64,000 nt of DNA from Candidatus Fusobacterium pullicola. Its GTDB lineage: Bacteria; Fusobacteriota; Fusobacteriia; Fusobacteriales; Fusobacteriaceae. The notes under the pieces were generated by a model. It saw only the letters and a program-made list of their open reading frames with translations. It searched no databases and had not been told where the DNA came from. The stretch lies in the NCBI GenBank assembly GCA_018883725.1, contig JAHLFN010000068.1:1-64000 (forward strand). The letters run 5' to 3'. Below are positions 17,301 through 26,257 of the stretch, piece by piece (position 1 is the stretch's first letter; every line of letters starts with the position of its first letter). The position numbers and the translations under genes were made by a program.

Positions 17301-18671
17301 ATGAATTATAATCTTATAGCTAGGAATATTTTAGAAGCAGTAGGAGGAAATGAGAACATAATAAATTTTTCTCATTGTTTTACAAGGCTTAGATTTACAT
17401 TGAAAGAGAGTGAAAAAGCTGATAAAAAAAGAATAGAGAAATTAGAAGGAGTGATATCAGTAGTTGAAAGTGGAGGTCAGTTTCAAATTGTAATAGGAAC
17501 AAAGGTAGGTAAAGTATATGAAAAACTATTAGAATTAATAGATGTTACTAAAGAGCAAAAAAAGGAAAGTAGAGAAAATATCTGGAATAAACTACTGATA
17601 TCTATTTCAACGATATTTACTCCAATTGTACCAGCAATAGCAGCTTCTGGATTGCTAAAGGGATTCTTAACTATGGCTAAGATATTAGTAGCAAATAGAG
17701 GTGGAGATATAACGACAAGTAGTACATATAGTATTATGTTAGCTTCAACAGATGCAATATTTTATTTTATGCCAATCATATTAGCTTATACAAGTTCTAA
17801 GGTTTTTAAAGCTAATGAGTTTGTAGCTATGGCTTTAGGAGGAACAATGTGTTATCCTATGATAATATCTCTAATGACAGGAGTAAATAGTGTATCTATG
17901 TTTGGAATAGAGATTACAAAGGCAAGTTATACATCTTCAGTAATTCCAATAATATTAGGTGTTTTTATCTTATCCTATATACAAAAATTTTTAGAGAAGA
18001 TAATACCAGAGGTTTTAAAAATCATTTTAGTACCAGGATTTTCATTATTAATTATGGTTCCAGCTACATTCATAATCTTTGGACCTATTGGTATCTATAT
18101 AGGAGATCTTATAAGTTTTGCTTATAGAGGAATGATGAGTTTAAGCCCTATCTTATGCGGGGGATTTATAGGAGGAATGTGGTGTGTATTTGTAATATTT
18201 GGGGCACACAGAGCTTTGATACCTATTGGAATAAATGATGTTGCTCTATATGGTCAACAAAATCTTTTAGCATTTGCTGGAGCAGCTAATTTTTCACAAG
18301 GTGGAGCAGCTTTAGGAGTAATGTTAAAAACAAAAAATAAAAATTTAAAAACAATAGCAGCTTCAGCAAGTTTACCGGCAATACTTTGTGGAATAACAGA
18401 ACCAGCTATCTATGGATGCAATCTTCGTTTAAAAAGACCGATGATATATGCTGTTATATCAGGGGCAATAGGAGGAGCTATAATGGGAGCAGCTGGAGTT
18501 TATGGAGATGCTTTTGCTAATAATGGGGTTCTAACACTTGCCACATATGCAGCTTTTGGATTAAAGAAATTTATGTTTTACCTATTAGGAATAGGGGTTT
18601 CATTTTTTGGAGCAACTATTTTGACTATTATATTTGGATTTGAAGATATAGAGGAAAAAAGTAGAATTTAA
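17301..18671 (+). CDS. Beta-glucoside-type PTS permease EIIBC (no EIIA domain)
   Basis: A 456-residue EIIBC of the glucose/beta-glucoside superfamily. The N-terminal IIB domain has the phosphorylated cysteine Cys26 in FSHCFTRLRF. It is followed by about ten membrane segments of a IIC domain with the GITEPAIYG motif. It ends after IIC (FGFEDIEEKSRI), so the IIA domain of the roughly 620-residue BglP-type proteins is absent and a separate glucose-type EIIA must serve it. The ATG at 17301 has GGGAGG 10 bases upstream; a TTG at 17292 is too close to that site. It pairs with the phospho-glucosidase downstream. Confidence 0.9.
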   Translation: MNYNLIARNILEAVGGNENIINFSHCFTRLRFTLKESEKADKKRIEKLEGVISVVESGGQFQIVIGTKVGKVYEKLLELIDVTKEQKKESRENIWNKLLISISTIFTPIVPAIAASGLLKGFLTMAKILVANRGGDITTSSTYSIMLASTDAIFYFMPIILAYTSSKVFKANEFVAMALGGTMCYPMIISLMTGVNSVSMFGIEITKASYTSSVIPIILGVFILSYIQKFLEKIIPEVLKIILVPGFSLLIMVPATFIIFGPIGIYIGDLISFAYRGMMSLSPILCGGFIGGMWCVFVIFGAHRALIPIGINDVALYGQQNLLAFAGAANFSQGGAALGVMLKTKNKNLKTIAASASLPAILCGITEPAIYGCNLRLKRPMIYAVISGAIGGAIMGAAGVYGDAFANNGVLTLATYAAFGLKKFMFYLLGIGVSFFGATILTIIFGFEDIEEKSRI

Positions 18672-18689
18672 TTAAATAGAGGAGGATTT

Positions 18690-20114
18690 ATGAAAAGAGA
18701 GAGAGTAAAGTTTCCAAAGGATTTTTTATGGGGGGCATCATCTTCAGCCTTTCAGATAGAAGGTGGATGGAATGAAGATGGAAAAGGAAAAACAGTAGCA
18801 GATTTCAACTCTTTTAAACGTTCACATAAGCAAGCTGATTCAAAAATTGCAAGTGATTTTTATCATAATTGGAGAAGTGATATAGATTTAATGAAAGAGT
18901 TGGGAATGAAGGTATATAGATTTTCTATATCTTGGGCAAGAATAATTCCTACTGGTGATGGTGAAATAAATTTAAAAGGAATAGAGTTCTATAATAATGT
19001 TATAAATTATTTGTTAGAAAATGGAATAATACCTATGATAACTCTTTATCATTTTGATTTACCATATGCCTTAGTTGAAAAGTATAATGGGTGGGAGGCA
19101 AGGGAGAGTATATATGCCTTTGAACGTTATGCAAAGATATGTTTTGAGAATTTTGGGAATAGAGTAAAGTATTGGCAAGTTCATAATGAGCAAAATCTTA
19201 TGGTAAGAGTGGACGAAAGGGTAAATATAGTTACAGAGGATAAATTAGAGGCAGATAGAATGAGAGCTCAAATGGATTATCATATGTTCTTAGCACATGC
19301 CTTAGCTGTAAAAGCTTTCCATGAGATAGTAAAAGATGGAAAGATAGGGCCAGCTGTTTCTTCAACTTGCTCATATCCAGCAACTAATAAACCAGAGGAT
19401 GTATTAGCAGCTAAGATGAATGATTATTTTAAAACTGAGTATGCTCTTGATATACATATATATGGTGAGTATCCGGGATATTATATGCGTTATTTAAAAG
19501 AGCGTGGAATAGTACCTAAAATGGAAGGGGAAGATAAAGAGATTTTAAAAGGGGCTAAAATAGATTATATAGCTGTTAACTACTATAGAACTTTATGTGT
19601 AGAGTATCTTCCAGTTGATGAAAATCATTCAATAGGAGAGAGAGAAGCTATAATGAATGAGGTTGATTTTAATCAGTATGGATATTTTAAACACCTTAAA
19701 AATCCTAATTTAAAGGCTAGCGAATATGGAGCTCAGATAGATCCATCTGGTTTAAGATTAGTTTTAAATAATTATTACCAAAAATATCGTCTACCTCTAA
19801 TAATTACAGAAAATGGATTTGGTACAGCTGATACTCTAACAGAAGATGGAAGAGTTCATGATGACTATAGAATTGACTATTTAAGACAACATATAGAGGC
19901 GTGTAGATTGGCGATAGAAGATGGAGTTGAACTATTTGGTTACTGTCCATGGTCTTTTATGGATCTATTAAGTTCACATCAAGGTTTTAAAAAGAGATAT
20001 GGTTTTGTTTATGTAGACAGAGATGACTTTGATATAAAAGAGTTAAAACGTATAAAAAAAGATAGCTATTATTGGTATCAAAAAGTCATTGAGACAAATG
20101 GAGAAGAGTTATAA
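18690..20114 (+). CDS. 6-phospho-beta-glucosidase, GH1 family
   Basis: A 474-residue glycoside hydrolase family 1 enzyme that cleaves the phosphorylated beta-glucoside delivered by the upstream PTS permease. The acid/base Glu167 lies in HNEQN (the family usually has NEI/NEP) and the nucleophile Glu374 in ITENGFG. The C-terminal FKKRYGFVYVDRDD has the Lys/Tyr phosphate-binding pattern of 6-phospho enzymes. Cytoplasmic, no signal peptide. It follows the permease by 18 bases with AGGAGG before the ATG. The natural sugar (cellobiose, arbutin, salicin) cannot be told. Confidence 0.92.
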   Translation: MKRERVKFPKDFLWGASSSAFQIEGGWNEDGKGKTVADFNSFKRSHKQADSKIASDFYHNWRSDIDLMKELGMKVYRFSISWARIIPTGDGEINLKGIEFYNNVINYLLENGIIPMITLYHFDLPYALVEKYNGWEARESIYAFERYAKICFENFGNRVKYWQVHNEQNLMVRVDERVNIVTEDKLEADRMRAQMDYHMFLAHALAVKAFHEIVKDGKIGPAVSSTCSYPATNKPEDVLAAKMNDYFKTEYALDIHIYGEYPGYYMRYLKERGIVPKMEGEDKEILKGAKIDYIAVNYYRTLCVEYLPVDENHSIGEREAIMNEVDFNQYGYFKHLKNPNLKASEYGAQIDPSGLRLVLNNYYQKYRLPLIITENGFGTADTLTEDGRVHDDYRIDYLRQHIEACRLAIEDGVELFGYCPWSFMDLLSSHQGFKKRYGFVYVDRDDFDIKELKRIKKDSYYWYQKVIETNGEEL

Positions 20115-20140
20115 ATATATAAAGAAATTTAATTAAAAAG

Positions 20141-20203
20141 AAAGAGTTTTATCTTTAGTTGGTAATTGAGAGAATAATTACCATTGGAAAAACTCTTTTT
20201 TTA
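20141..20203 (+). terminator. Terminator after the beta-glucoside operon
   Basis: AAAGAGTTTT (20141-20150) pairs perfectly with AAAACTCTTT (20189-20198), with a nested 8-bp hairpin TGGTAATT/AATTACCA (20160-20183) and a T run at the end. Confidence 0.85.
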
Positions 20204-20232
20204 TTTCATCATTATAGAATTGAATATAAAAT

Positions 20233-20286
20233 TTTACATATCTTTTACAAAAAGTAAATATTATTTTAACATAAGAGAAATATAAT
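20233..20286 (+). promoter_or_regulatory. Pho-box-like direct repeats and -10 of the alkaline phosphatase promoter
   Basis: TTTACA (20233), TTTACA (20244), TAAATA (20255) and TTAACA (20266) recur every 11 bases exactly. Nine bases later comes a perfect TATAAT (20281-20286), with no good -35 at the normal place. This is the layout of PhoB/PhoP-activated promoters (TT-ACA-type repeats of period 11). It lies 40 bases before the alkaline phosphatase start. An ordinary TTTACA-N17-TAACAT reading of the same bases is also possible. Confidence 0.55.
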
Positions 20287-20326
20287 TAAAGTGTAAAAAG
20301 AAGTAAAAAAGTTTTGGAGGGATAAG

Positions 20327-21706
20327 ATGTTAAGTAGAAAGAAAGTAATGTTAGCAGGAATGGCTTTAATGGCGGCAACAAGTTTTGCTCAAGCTAAGTA
20401 TGTATTCTATTTTATAGGAGATGGAATGGGAGCGGGACAAAGACAGATTGCTGAAGAGTTTAAAAAAGGTGTGTTAAAAAAAGATGAGAAACTATTATTA
20501 AACTCACTACCATTTGCAGGAATAACAACTACATATTCAGCGGATACATTAATAACAGATTCGGCTGCTGCTGGAACGGCTTTAGCAACAGGATATAAAA
20601 CTAATAATGGATATATAGCTAAAGATGTAAATGGAAAAAATCTTCAAACGTTATTAGAGTTAGCACAAGATAAAGGTATGGCAACAGGACTTGTTTCTAC
20701 AACAAGAATAACTCATGCAACACCAGCTGTATTTGCAGCTCATAACTTAGATAGAGATGATGAAAATGGAATAGCAGAGGATTATGTAAATAGTAATGTA
20801 GATTACTTTGCTGGTGGAGGATATAGACACTTTGTTGGAAAAGATAGTGGTCTTTCAAGTAAAAGAAAAGATAATAGAGATCTAGTAAAAGAGTTTCAAA
20901 ATAAAGGGTATAAAACATTTATAGGAGAAGATTCAACAAAGGCTTTTGAAAAGTGGACTCCAAAGGATGGAGAAAAGGTATTTGCAGCTTTTAGAGCCTC
21001 TCATATGCCATATACTGTAGATGATATAAATGATAAGTTACCTACTTTAAGTGAGATGACACAAAAGGGAATAGAGTTATTATCACAAGATGAGGAAGGA
21101 TTCTTTATAATGGTAGAGGGTGGAAGAATAGACCACGCTTCTCATGCTCAAGATGTTGTAGGTTCAATATATGATACTCTAGCCTTTGATGAAGCAATAA
21201 AATCAGCATATGAATTTTATCAAAAACACCCACAAGATACTTTAATAGTTATTGCAGCTGACCATGAAACAGGTGGTATGGGATTAGGATTCGGAAATAA
21301 CTATTTTATGAATTTAGAAAATTTAAAAGATGTAAAAATTTCAGTTGAGGATACTTTACAAAAAGCATATAAGGGAAATAGAGATGAATATTTCAAATAT
21401 ATAGCTAAAAATATGGGATTAAATAATTTAACAGCTAAAGAGAAAGAGCGTATCTTAAAAGCGATGGATATAGAGGATAGTGGAGCAGATACAAAAGATG
21501 AATTTGGAGGATATAGTCCAACAGCCATAGCTGTAGCTCATATAGTATCAGAGAGAGCAGGGATGCAATGGACAACTTTTGCTCACACTGGAATACAAGT
21601 ACCTTTAGCAGCTGTAGGAGTAGATTCAGAAAAGTTTACAGGATTTAAAGATAATACAGATGTAGCTAGATTAATAGCTGAAAGTATGGGAAAGAAAATA
21701 AAATAA
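20327..21706 (+). CDS. Periplasmic alkaline phosphatase (PhoA superfamily)
   Basis: A 459-residue secreted phosphomonoesterase. The signal peptide MLSRKKVMLAGMALMAATSFAQA has an AQA cleavage site after residue 23. The mature enzyme has GDGMG (Asp32, metal), DSAAAGTALATG with the nucleophile Ser79, GGRIDHASHAQD, ADHETGG and a C-terminal HTG metal ligand. It releases phosphate from organic esters in the periplasm. The control region looks phosphate-responsive. It starts after TTGGAGGG and is followed after 19 bases by a membrane-protein gene. Confidence 0.93.
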   Translation: MLSRKKVMLAGMALMAATSFAQAKYVFYFIGDGMGAGQRQIAEEFKKGVLKKDEKLLLNSLPFAGITTTYSADTLITDSAAAGTALATGYKTNNGYIAKDVNGKNLQTLLELAQDKGMATGLVSTTRITHATPAVFAAHNLDRDDENGIAEDYVNSNVDYFAGGGYRHFVGKDSGLSSKRKDNRDLVKEFQNKGYKTFIGEDSTKAFEKWTPKDGEKVFAAFRASHMPYTVDDINDKLPTLSEMTQKGIELLSQDEEGFFIMVEGGRIDHASHAQDVVGSIYDTLAFDEAIKSAYEFYQKHPQDTLIVIAADHETGGMGLGFGNNYFMNLENLKDVKISVEDTLQKAYKGNRDEYFKYIAKNMGLNNLTAKEKERILKAMDIEDSGADTKDEFGGYSPTAIAVAHIVSERAGMQWTTFAHTGIQVPLAAVGVDSEKFTGFKDNTDVARLIAESMGKKIK

Positions 21707-21725
21707 CCTCAGGGGGATAATTAAG

Positions 21726-22877
21726 TTGAAAAAAATAGGGATTATTATATTTATAATCTTCCTAGCCCTTCTAGTTTTTTCTAAAAAACTAGAAGGGTAT
21801 ATTTTTAAAAAAGAAAATATAGGGAGAGTTTTAGTAGTTGATAATAGTAATACAATAGTTCAAGGAGTTTCTAAAGTAGGGAGTCAAGCTTTGACAGTTG
21901 AGATACTTACAGGAAAGAATAAAGGAAAAATATTAAAAATAAATAATCTATTAAATGGTAGTATGGAGTATGATGAGTTTTATCAAAGAAATGATAAGGT
22001 CCTCATGTATGTAATGGAAAAGGATGGAGAGTTGTTTGGAAAAGTTTTATCTTTATTGAGAGTTGATAAAATTATAGGATTAGGTCTTTTATTTGTTACA
22101 TTATTATTAGTTTATGCTAGAAAAGTTGGCTTTCAATCTCTACTTTCATTTATAGGAAGTGTAGTAATAATTTGGGAATTTTTAATACCAGCTTTAAAAA
22201 ATGGAGAAAATATTTTTCTGGTGACAATTTTAACTCTAATTTTTTTATCAGCTTTAATTATCTTTTTAGTGGCAGGTTTTACAAGAAAAGGATTTACAGC
22301 GTTTTTGGGGACAATGTTTGGACTGTTTGTAACAGCAAGTCTAACATTTATATTTGGGGATATATTTAGAATAGATGGAATGAGTCAGCCCTTTGCTCAA
22401 AGTGTTGTTTTTTCAAGTGCTATGAGATTGGATATTTTAAAGATATTTTATGCAGCTATTGTGATTGGTGCCAGTGGGGCAGCTATGGATATAGCAATGG
22501 ATATGTCAGCAACAATAGAGGAATTAAAATATCATAATCCAGCTTTGAATGGAAAAGAGTTGATAAAATCTGGATTCAATGTGGGGAGATCTGTTATAGG
22601 AACTATGACTACAACTCTTTTATTGGCTTATTCTGGGGGCTTTTTAACTTTATTAATACTTTTTTTAGAAAGAGATATGACATTGCTACAGATCTTGAAT
22701 ATGAAAATGATTACTTCTGAGATTATAAAGATAATAATAGGAAGTATAGGATTAGTTGTGGTAGCACCAATGACTACATATATAGGTGCAATAATATATT
22801 CTTTAGATGATGAGAAGGTAAGAAAAATAAATAGTAATTTTCAACTAAAAAGAATTATCAATATGATTTTAAAATAA
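21726..22877 (+). CDS. YibE/F-family membrane protein
   Basis: A 383-residue membrane protein: one N-terminal helix, an extracytoplasmic domain of about 90 residues, then around seven hydrophobic segments with the family pattern GASGAAMDIAMDMSATIEEL and SGFNVGRSVIGTMTTTLLLAYSGG. Function of the family is unknown; transport has been suggested. The start is probably TTG at 21726, behind AGGGGG; no ATG fits. The coding bases for the first helix contain a perfect 15-bp inverted repeat (21766-21797), described separately. Probably co-transcribed with the phosphatase gene. Confidence 0.83.
   Translation: MKKIGIIIFIIFLALLVFSKKLEGYIFKKENIGRVLVVDNSNTIVQGVSKVGSQALTVEILTGKNKGKILKINNLLNGSMEYDEFYQRNDKVLMYVMEKDGELFGKVLSLLRVDKIIGLGLLFVTLLLVYARKVGFQSLLSFIGSVVIIWEFLIPALKNGENIFLVTILTLIFLSALIIFLVAGFTRKGFTAFLGTMFGLFVTASLTFIFGDIFRIDGMSQPFAQSVVFSSAMRLDILKIFYAAIVIGASGAAMDIAMDMSATIEELKYHNPALNGKELIKSGFNVGRSVIGTMTTTLLLAYSGGFLTLLILFLERDMTLLQILNMKMITSEIIKIIIGSIGLVVVAPMTTYIGAIIYSLDDEKVRKINSNFQLKRIINMILK
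21766..21805 (+). terminator. Intragenic terminator-like hairpin at the start of the YibE/F gene
   Basis: CCCTTCTAGTTTTTT (21766-21780) and AAAAAACTAGAAGGG (21783-21797) are perfect reverse complements with a 2-base centre, followed by TATATTTTTAAA. It lies 40-70 bases inside the coding sequence and 60 bases after the alkaline phosphatase stop. Confidence 0.5.
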
Positions 22878-22906
22878 AAATTTATTCTAAGAAAAATAGT
22901 TTAATT

Positions 22907-22957
22907 AAAGAAGAGTATAGAGATTATTTTAGTAATATTTACTCTTCTTTTTATTTT
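22907..22957 (+). terminator. Terminator after the YibE/F gene
   Basis: AAAGAAGAGTA (22907-22917) pairs perfectly with TACTCTTCTTT (22940-22950), then TTATTTT. Confidence 0.8.
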
Positions 22958-22990
22958 GCCAAAAGAAAAATATTATATATAGAAAAATTA

Positions 22991-22999
22991 TGTTATAAT
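22991..22999 (+). promoter_or_regulatory. Extended -10 promoter for uvrB
   Basis: TG, one base, TATAAT (22994-22999), 36 bases before uvrB. No strong -35 and no recognisable LexA box was seen. Confidence 0.5.
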
Positions 23000-23035
23000 G
23001 AAAGTGTAATTTTAATTATGTAAATAGGTGATTTA

Positions 23036-25018
23036 ATGTTTAAACTACATTCAAAATATACTCCGATGGGAGATCAACCAGAAGCGATAAAAAAAATTGT
23101 TGAAAATATCAATGATGGAATAGCAGATCAAGTGTTATTGGGAGTAACGGGATCTGGAAAAACTTTTACAATAGCAAATATTATAAAAGAGACAAATAGA
23201 CCAGCTTTGATATTAGCTCCAAATAAGACTTTAGCAGCTCAACTTTATAGTGAGTATAAAAGTTTTTTTCCGGAGAATGCTGTAGAGTATTTCGTTTCAT
23301 ACTATGATTATTATCAACCGGAAGCTTATATTGCTGTAACAGACACTTATATAGAGAAGGATTCATCTGTTAATGATGAGATAGAGAAATTAAGACAAGC
23401 AGCTACAGCTGCCTTAATTAATAGAAGAGATGTTATTATTGTGGCATCAGTTTCAGCTATATATGGATTAGGATCAGCTGAAACATATAAGAAGATGACT
23501 ATTCCTATAGATAAAAAGACTGGGATAGGGAGAAAAGAGTTAATTCAAAGGTTGATAAGTATAAGATATGAGAGAAATGATATGGCTTTTGAAAGAGGAA
23601 AGTTTAGAATAAAGGGAGATGTAATAGATATATATCCTTCATATATGGAGACAGGTTATAGATTAGAGTTTTGGGATGAAGATTTAGAGGAGATTTCCGA
23701 GATAAATACTCTAACAGGGCAGAAAATAAGAAAAAATTTAGAAAGAATAATGATATATCCAGCTACTCAATATTTAACTGAAGATGGAGATGTAGAAAGA
23801 ATAATAGGTGAAATTCAAAAGGATAAAATAGAAGAGGTAAAGGCTTTTGAAGATAAAGGAAAACTTTTAGAAGCTCAAAGATTGAAGCAAAGAACAGAAT
23901 ATGATATTGAGATGATAAGAGAGATAGGATATTGTAAAGGAATAGAAAATTATTCAAGATACTTATCTGGGAAAAAACCAGGAGAAACTCCAGATACGTT
24001 ATTAGAGTATTTTCCAAAAGATTTTGTGACATATATAGACGAATCTCATATCTCAATACCACAGATAAGAGGAATGTATAATGGAGATAGAGCTAGAAAA
24101 GAGGCCTTAGTAGAAAATGGTTTTAGATTAAAAGCTGCCCTTGATAATAGACCACTGAAATTTGAAGAGTTTAGAAATATAACTGGGCAAACAGTATTTG
24201 TTTCAGCAACACCAGGAGATTTTGAGGTACAAGAGGCAAACGGTCATATAGCAGAACAATTAATTCGCCCAACAGGTATACTTGATCCTATTATAGAGGT
24301 AAGGGAGACTAAAAATCAAGTTGATGATTTGATGGAAGAGATAAGATTAAGAGTAGAAAAAAATCAGAGAGTATTGGTAACAACACTAACGAAAAAAATG
24401 GCTGAGGAATTAACAGAGTATTACTTAGGTTTTGGACTCAGAGTAAAATATATGCATTCAGATATTGATACTTTAGAAAGAATAGAAATAATAAGAGGAT
24501 TGCGTAAGGGAGAATTTGATGTTCTAGTAGGAATAAATCTACTTAGAGAGGGATTAGATATTCCAGAAGTATCTTTAGTTGCTATTTTAGAGGCTGATAA
24601 GGAGGGATTTTTAAGAAGTAGACGTTCTTTAGTGCAGACAATAGGAAGAGCAGCTAGAAATGTAGATGGGAGAGTAATTCTTTATGGAGATATAATGACA
24701 GATTCTATGAAAGAAGCTATTGACGAGACTAATAGAAGAAGGAAAATACAACATCAATATAATATAGATAATGGAATAGATCCTAAAACTGTAATAAGAG
24801 AGATAAGTGAAGATATAATAAACCTTGATTATGGTTTACCAGAAGATATGATAAAAGAGAGGGAGAAAAAGTTATTCACTTCAAAAGAGGATATTGAAAA
24901 AGAGATATCTAAACTTCAAAAAGAGATTACAAAGCTTTCAAAGGAGTTAGATTTTGAAAATGCTATTACAAAAAGAGATGAGATGATGAAATTAAAAAAA
25001 TTACTATTAGAGTTTTAA
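23036..25018 (+). CDS. uvrB: Excinuclease ABC subunit B
   Basis: A 660-residue UvrB, the DNA-damage-verifying helicase-like subunit of nucleotide excision repair. Walker A GVTGSGKT is at 36-43. The beta-hairpin region YFVSYYDYYQPEAYI, helicase motifs VTTLTKKMAEELTEY and QTIGRAARN, and a C-terminal UVR domain (about 620-655; EKEISKLQKEITKLSKELDFENAITKRDEM), which contacts UvrA or UvrC, are all present. Full length. AGGTGA precedes the ATG. It heads a run of DNA-maintenance genes; uvrA and uvrC are elsewhere. Confidence 0.97.
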   Translation: MFKLHSKYTPMGDQPEAIKKIVENINDGIADQVLLGVTGSGKTFTIANIIKETNRPALILAPNKTLAAQLYSEYKSFFPENAVEYFVSYYDYYQPEAYIAVTDTYIEKDSSVNDEIEKLRQAATAALINRRDVIIVASVSAIYGLGSAETYKKMTIPIDKKTGIGRKELIQRLISIRYERNDMAFERGKFRIKGDVIDIYPSYMETGYRLEFWDEDLEEISEINTLTGQKIRKNLERIMIYPATQYLTEDGDVERIIGEIQKDKIEEVKAFEDKGKLLEAQRLKQRTEYDIEMIREIGYCKGIENYSRYLSGKKPGETPDTLLEYFPKDFVTYIDESHISIPQIRGMYNGDRARKEALVENGFRLKAALDNRPLKFEEFRNITGQTVFVSATPGDFEVQEANGHIAEQLIRPTGILDPIIEVRETKNQVDDLMEEIRLRVEKNQRVLVTTLTKKMAEELTEYYLGFGLRVKYMHSDIDTLERIEIIRGLRKGEFDVLVGINLLREGLDIPEVSLVAILEADKEGFLRSRRSLVQTIGRAARNVDGRVILYGDIMTDSMKEAIDETNRRRKIQHQYNIDNGIDPKTVIREISEDIINLDYGLPEDMIKEREKKLFTSKEDIEKEISKLQKEITKLSKELDFENAITKRDEMMKLKKLLLEF

Positions 25019-25030
25019 TAGAGGAGAGTT

Positions 25031-26239
25031 ATGTTTGAAGAGAGAACTTATACAGTAAGTGATTTTAACAGAATGATAAAGGGATATATAGAAGAAAATC
25101 CTAATCTGAGAGAATTTTTCTTAGAAGGAGAGTTATCAGGGGTTACTTATTATAAGAGTGGACACCTATATTTTAACTTAAAAGATAATGAGGCTCAAAT
25201 AAAATGTGTAGCTTTTAAATATAAATTCAAAAGAATAGCTGAGGATTTGAAAGATGGAGATTCAGTAAAACTATTTGGAGATGTAGGTTTTTATGAAAAT
25301 AAGGGTGATTTTCAAGTTTTAGTAAGACATATAGAAAAAAAGAATAAACTTGGGGATATGTTTGCTAAGCTAGAAGAGTTAAAAAAGATGATGGAAAAGA
25401 GGGGATATTTTTCCTCTTTATATAAGAAAGAGTTACCTAGATATCCAAGAAATATAGGTGTAGTAACAGCTATTACTGGGGCAGCAGTACAAGATATAAT
25501 AAAGACCATAAAAAAAAGAGATAATACTATAAATATATATGTATATCCTGCTAAAGTTCAAGGTAGTGGAGCTAGTGATGAGATAGTTAGAGGTATAGAA
25601 AAATTAAACGAAATTCCAGAAATTGATTTGATAATAGCTGGAAGAGGTGGAGGAAGTATTGAAGATTTATGGGCTTTCAATGAAGAGAAAACAGCAATGG
25701 CATTTTTTAACTCTAAAAAGCCAATAATATCTGCAGTAGGGCATGAGATAGATAATCTTTTAACAGATTTAGTAGCAGATGTAAGAGCGGCAACTCCTAC
25801 TCAAGCAGTAGAAATTTCAGTGCCAGAGAGAAAAAAAACGCTTGAAAGTCTTGAAGATAGAGAAAGATATATTGTGGCACTAATGAAAAATATACTTTCA
25901 AATAAAAAAAAGGAGTTGGAAGTCAGAAAGGAAAGTTATTATCTAAAAAATTTCTCTAAACTAATAGAGGAAAAAAATAGATTGCTAATGGAAAGAGAGA
26001 GTAGATTACTAAGAGCTATTGATTACTATTTAAATACTAAAAAAAATCAATTAGAAAATAAAATACAGAGACTAATTACTTTAAATCCATTAAAAATATT
26101 AGAGAGAGGTTATTCTGTAGTAACTAAAGAGGGAATGGGGGTAAAAACTATATCTGATATCAATATAGGAGATGAGATAGAGGTTAGAATTAATGATGGA
26201 AAAATTATAAGTAAGGTAGAAAAAATAGTTAAGAATTAA
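25031..26239 (+). CDS. xseA: Exodeoxyribonuclease VII large subunit
   Basis: A 402-residue XseA. The N-terminal OB-fold domain (LREFFLEGELSGVTYYKSGHLYFNLKD) is followed by the catalytic domain with RYPRNIGVVTAITGAAVQDI, AGRGGGSIEDLWAFNEE and ISAVGHEIDN. A coiled-coil region follows, then LERGYSVV. With XseB it degrades single-stranded DNA to oligonucleotides. No xseB gene lies next to it. It is 12 bases after uvrB behind a GAGGAG site. Confidence 0.95.
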   Translation: MFEERTYTVSDFNRMIKGYIEENPNLREFFLEGELSGVTYYKSGHLYFNLKDNEAQIKCVAFKYKFKRIAEDLKDGDSVKLFGDVGFYENKGDFQVLVRHIEKKNKLGDMFAKLEELKKMMEKRGYFSSLYKKELPRYPRNIGVVTAITGAAVQDIIKTIKKRDNTINIYVYPAKVQGSGASDEIVRGIEKLNEIPEIDLIIAGRGGGSIEDLWAFNEEKTAMAFFNSKKPIISAVGHEIDNLLTDLVADVRAATPTQAVEISVPERKKTLESLEDRERYIVALMKNILSNKKKELEVRKESYYLKNFSKLIEEKNRLLMERESRLLRAIDYYLNTKKNQLENKIQRLITLNPLKILERGYSVVTKEGMGVKTISDINIGDEIEVRINDGKIISKVEKIVKN

Positions 26240-26257
26240 GAGGATAAGGAGAAGTTA

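Noticed and set aside
20244-20272. Ordinary sigma-70 promoter TTTACA-N17-TAACAT for the alkaline phosphatase gene
   Set aside because: Possible, but the period-11 repeats plus the perfect TATAAT nine bases downstream explain the same bases better.
22172-22369. Small plus-strand frame inside the YibE/F gene
   Set aside because: Out of frame with a clear membrane-protein gene and no ribosome site.
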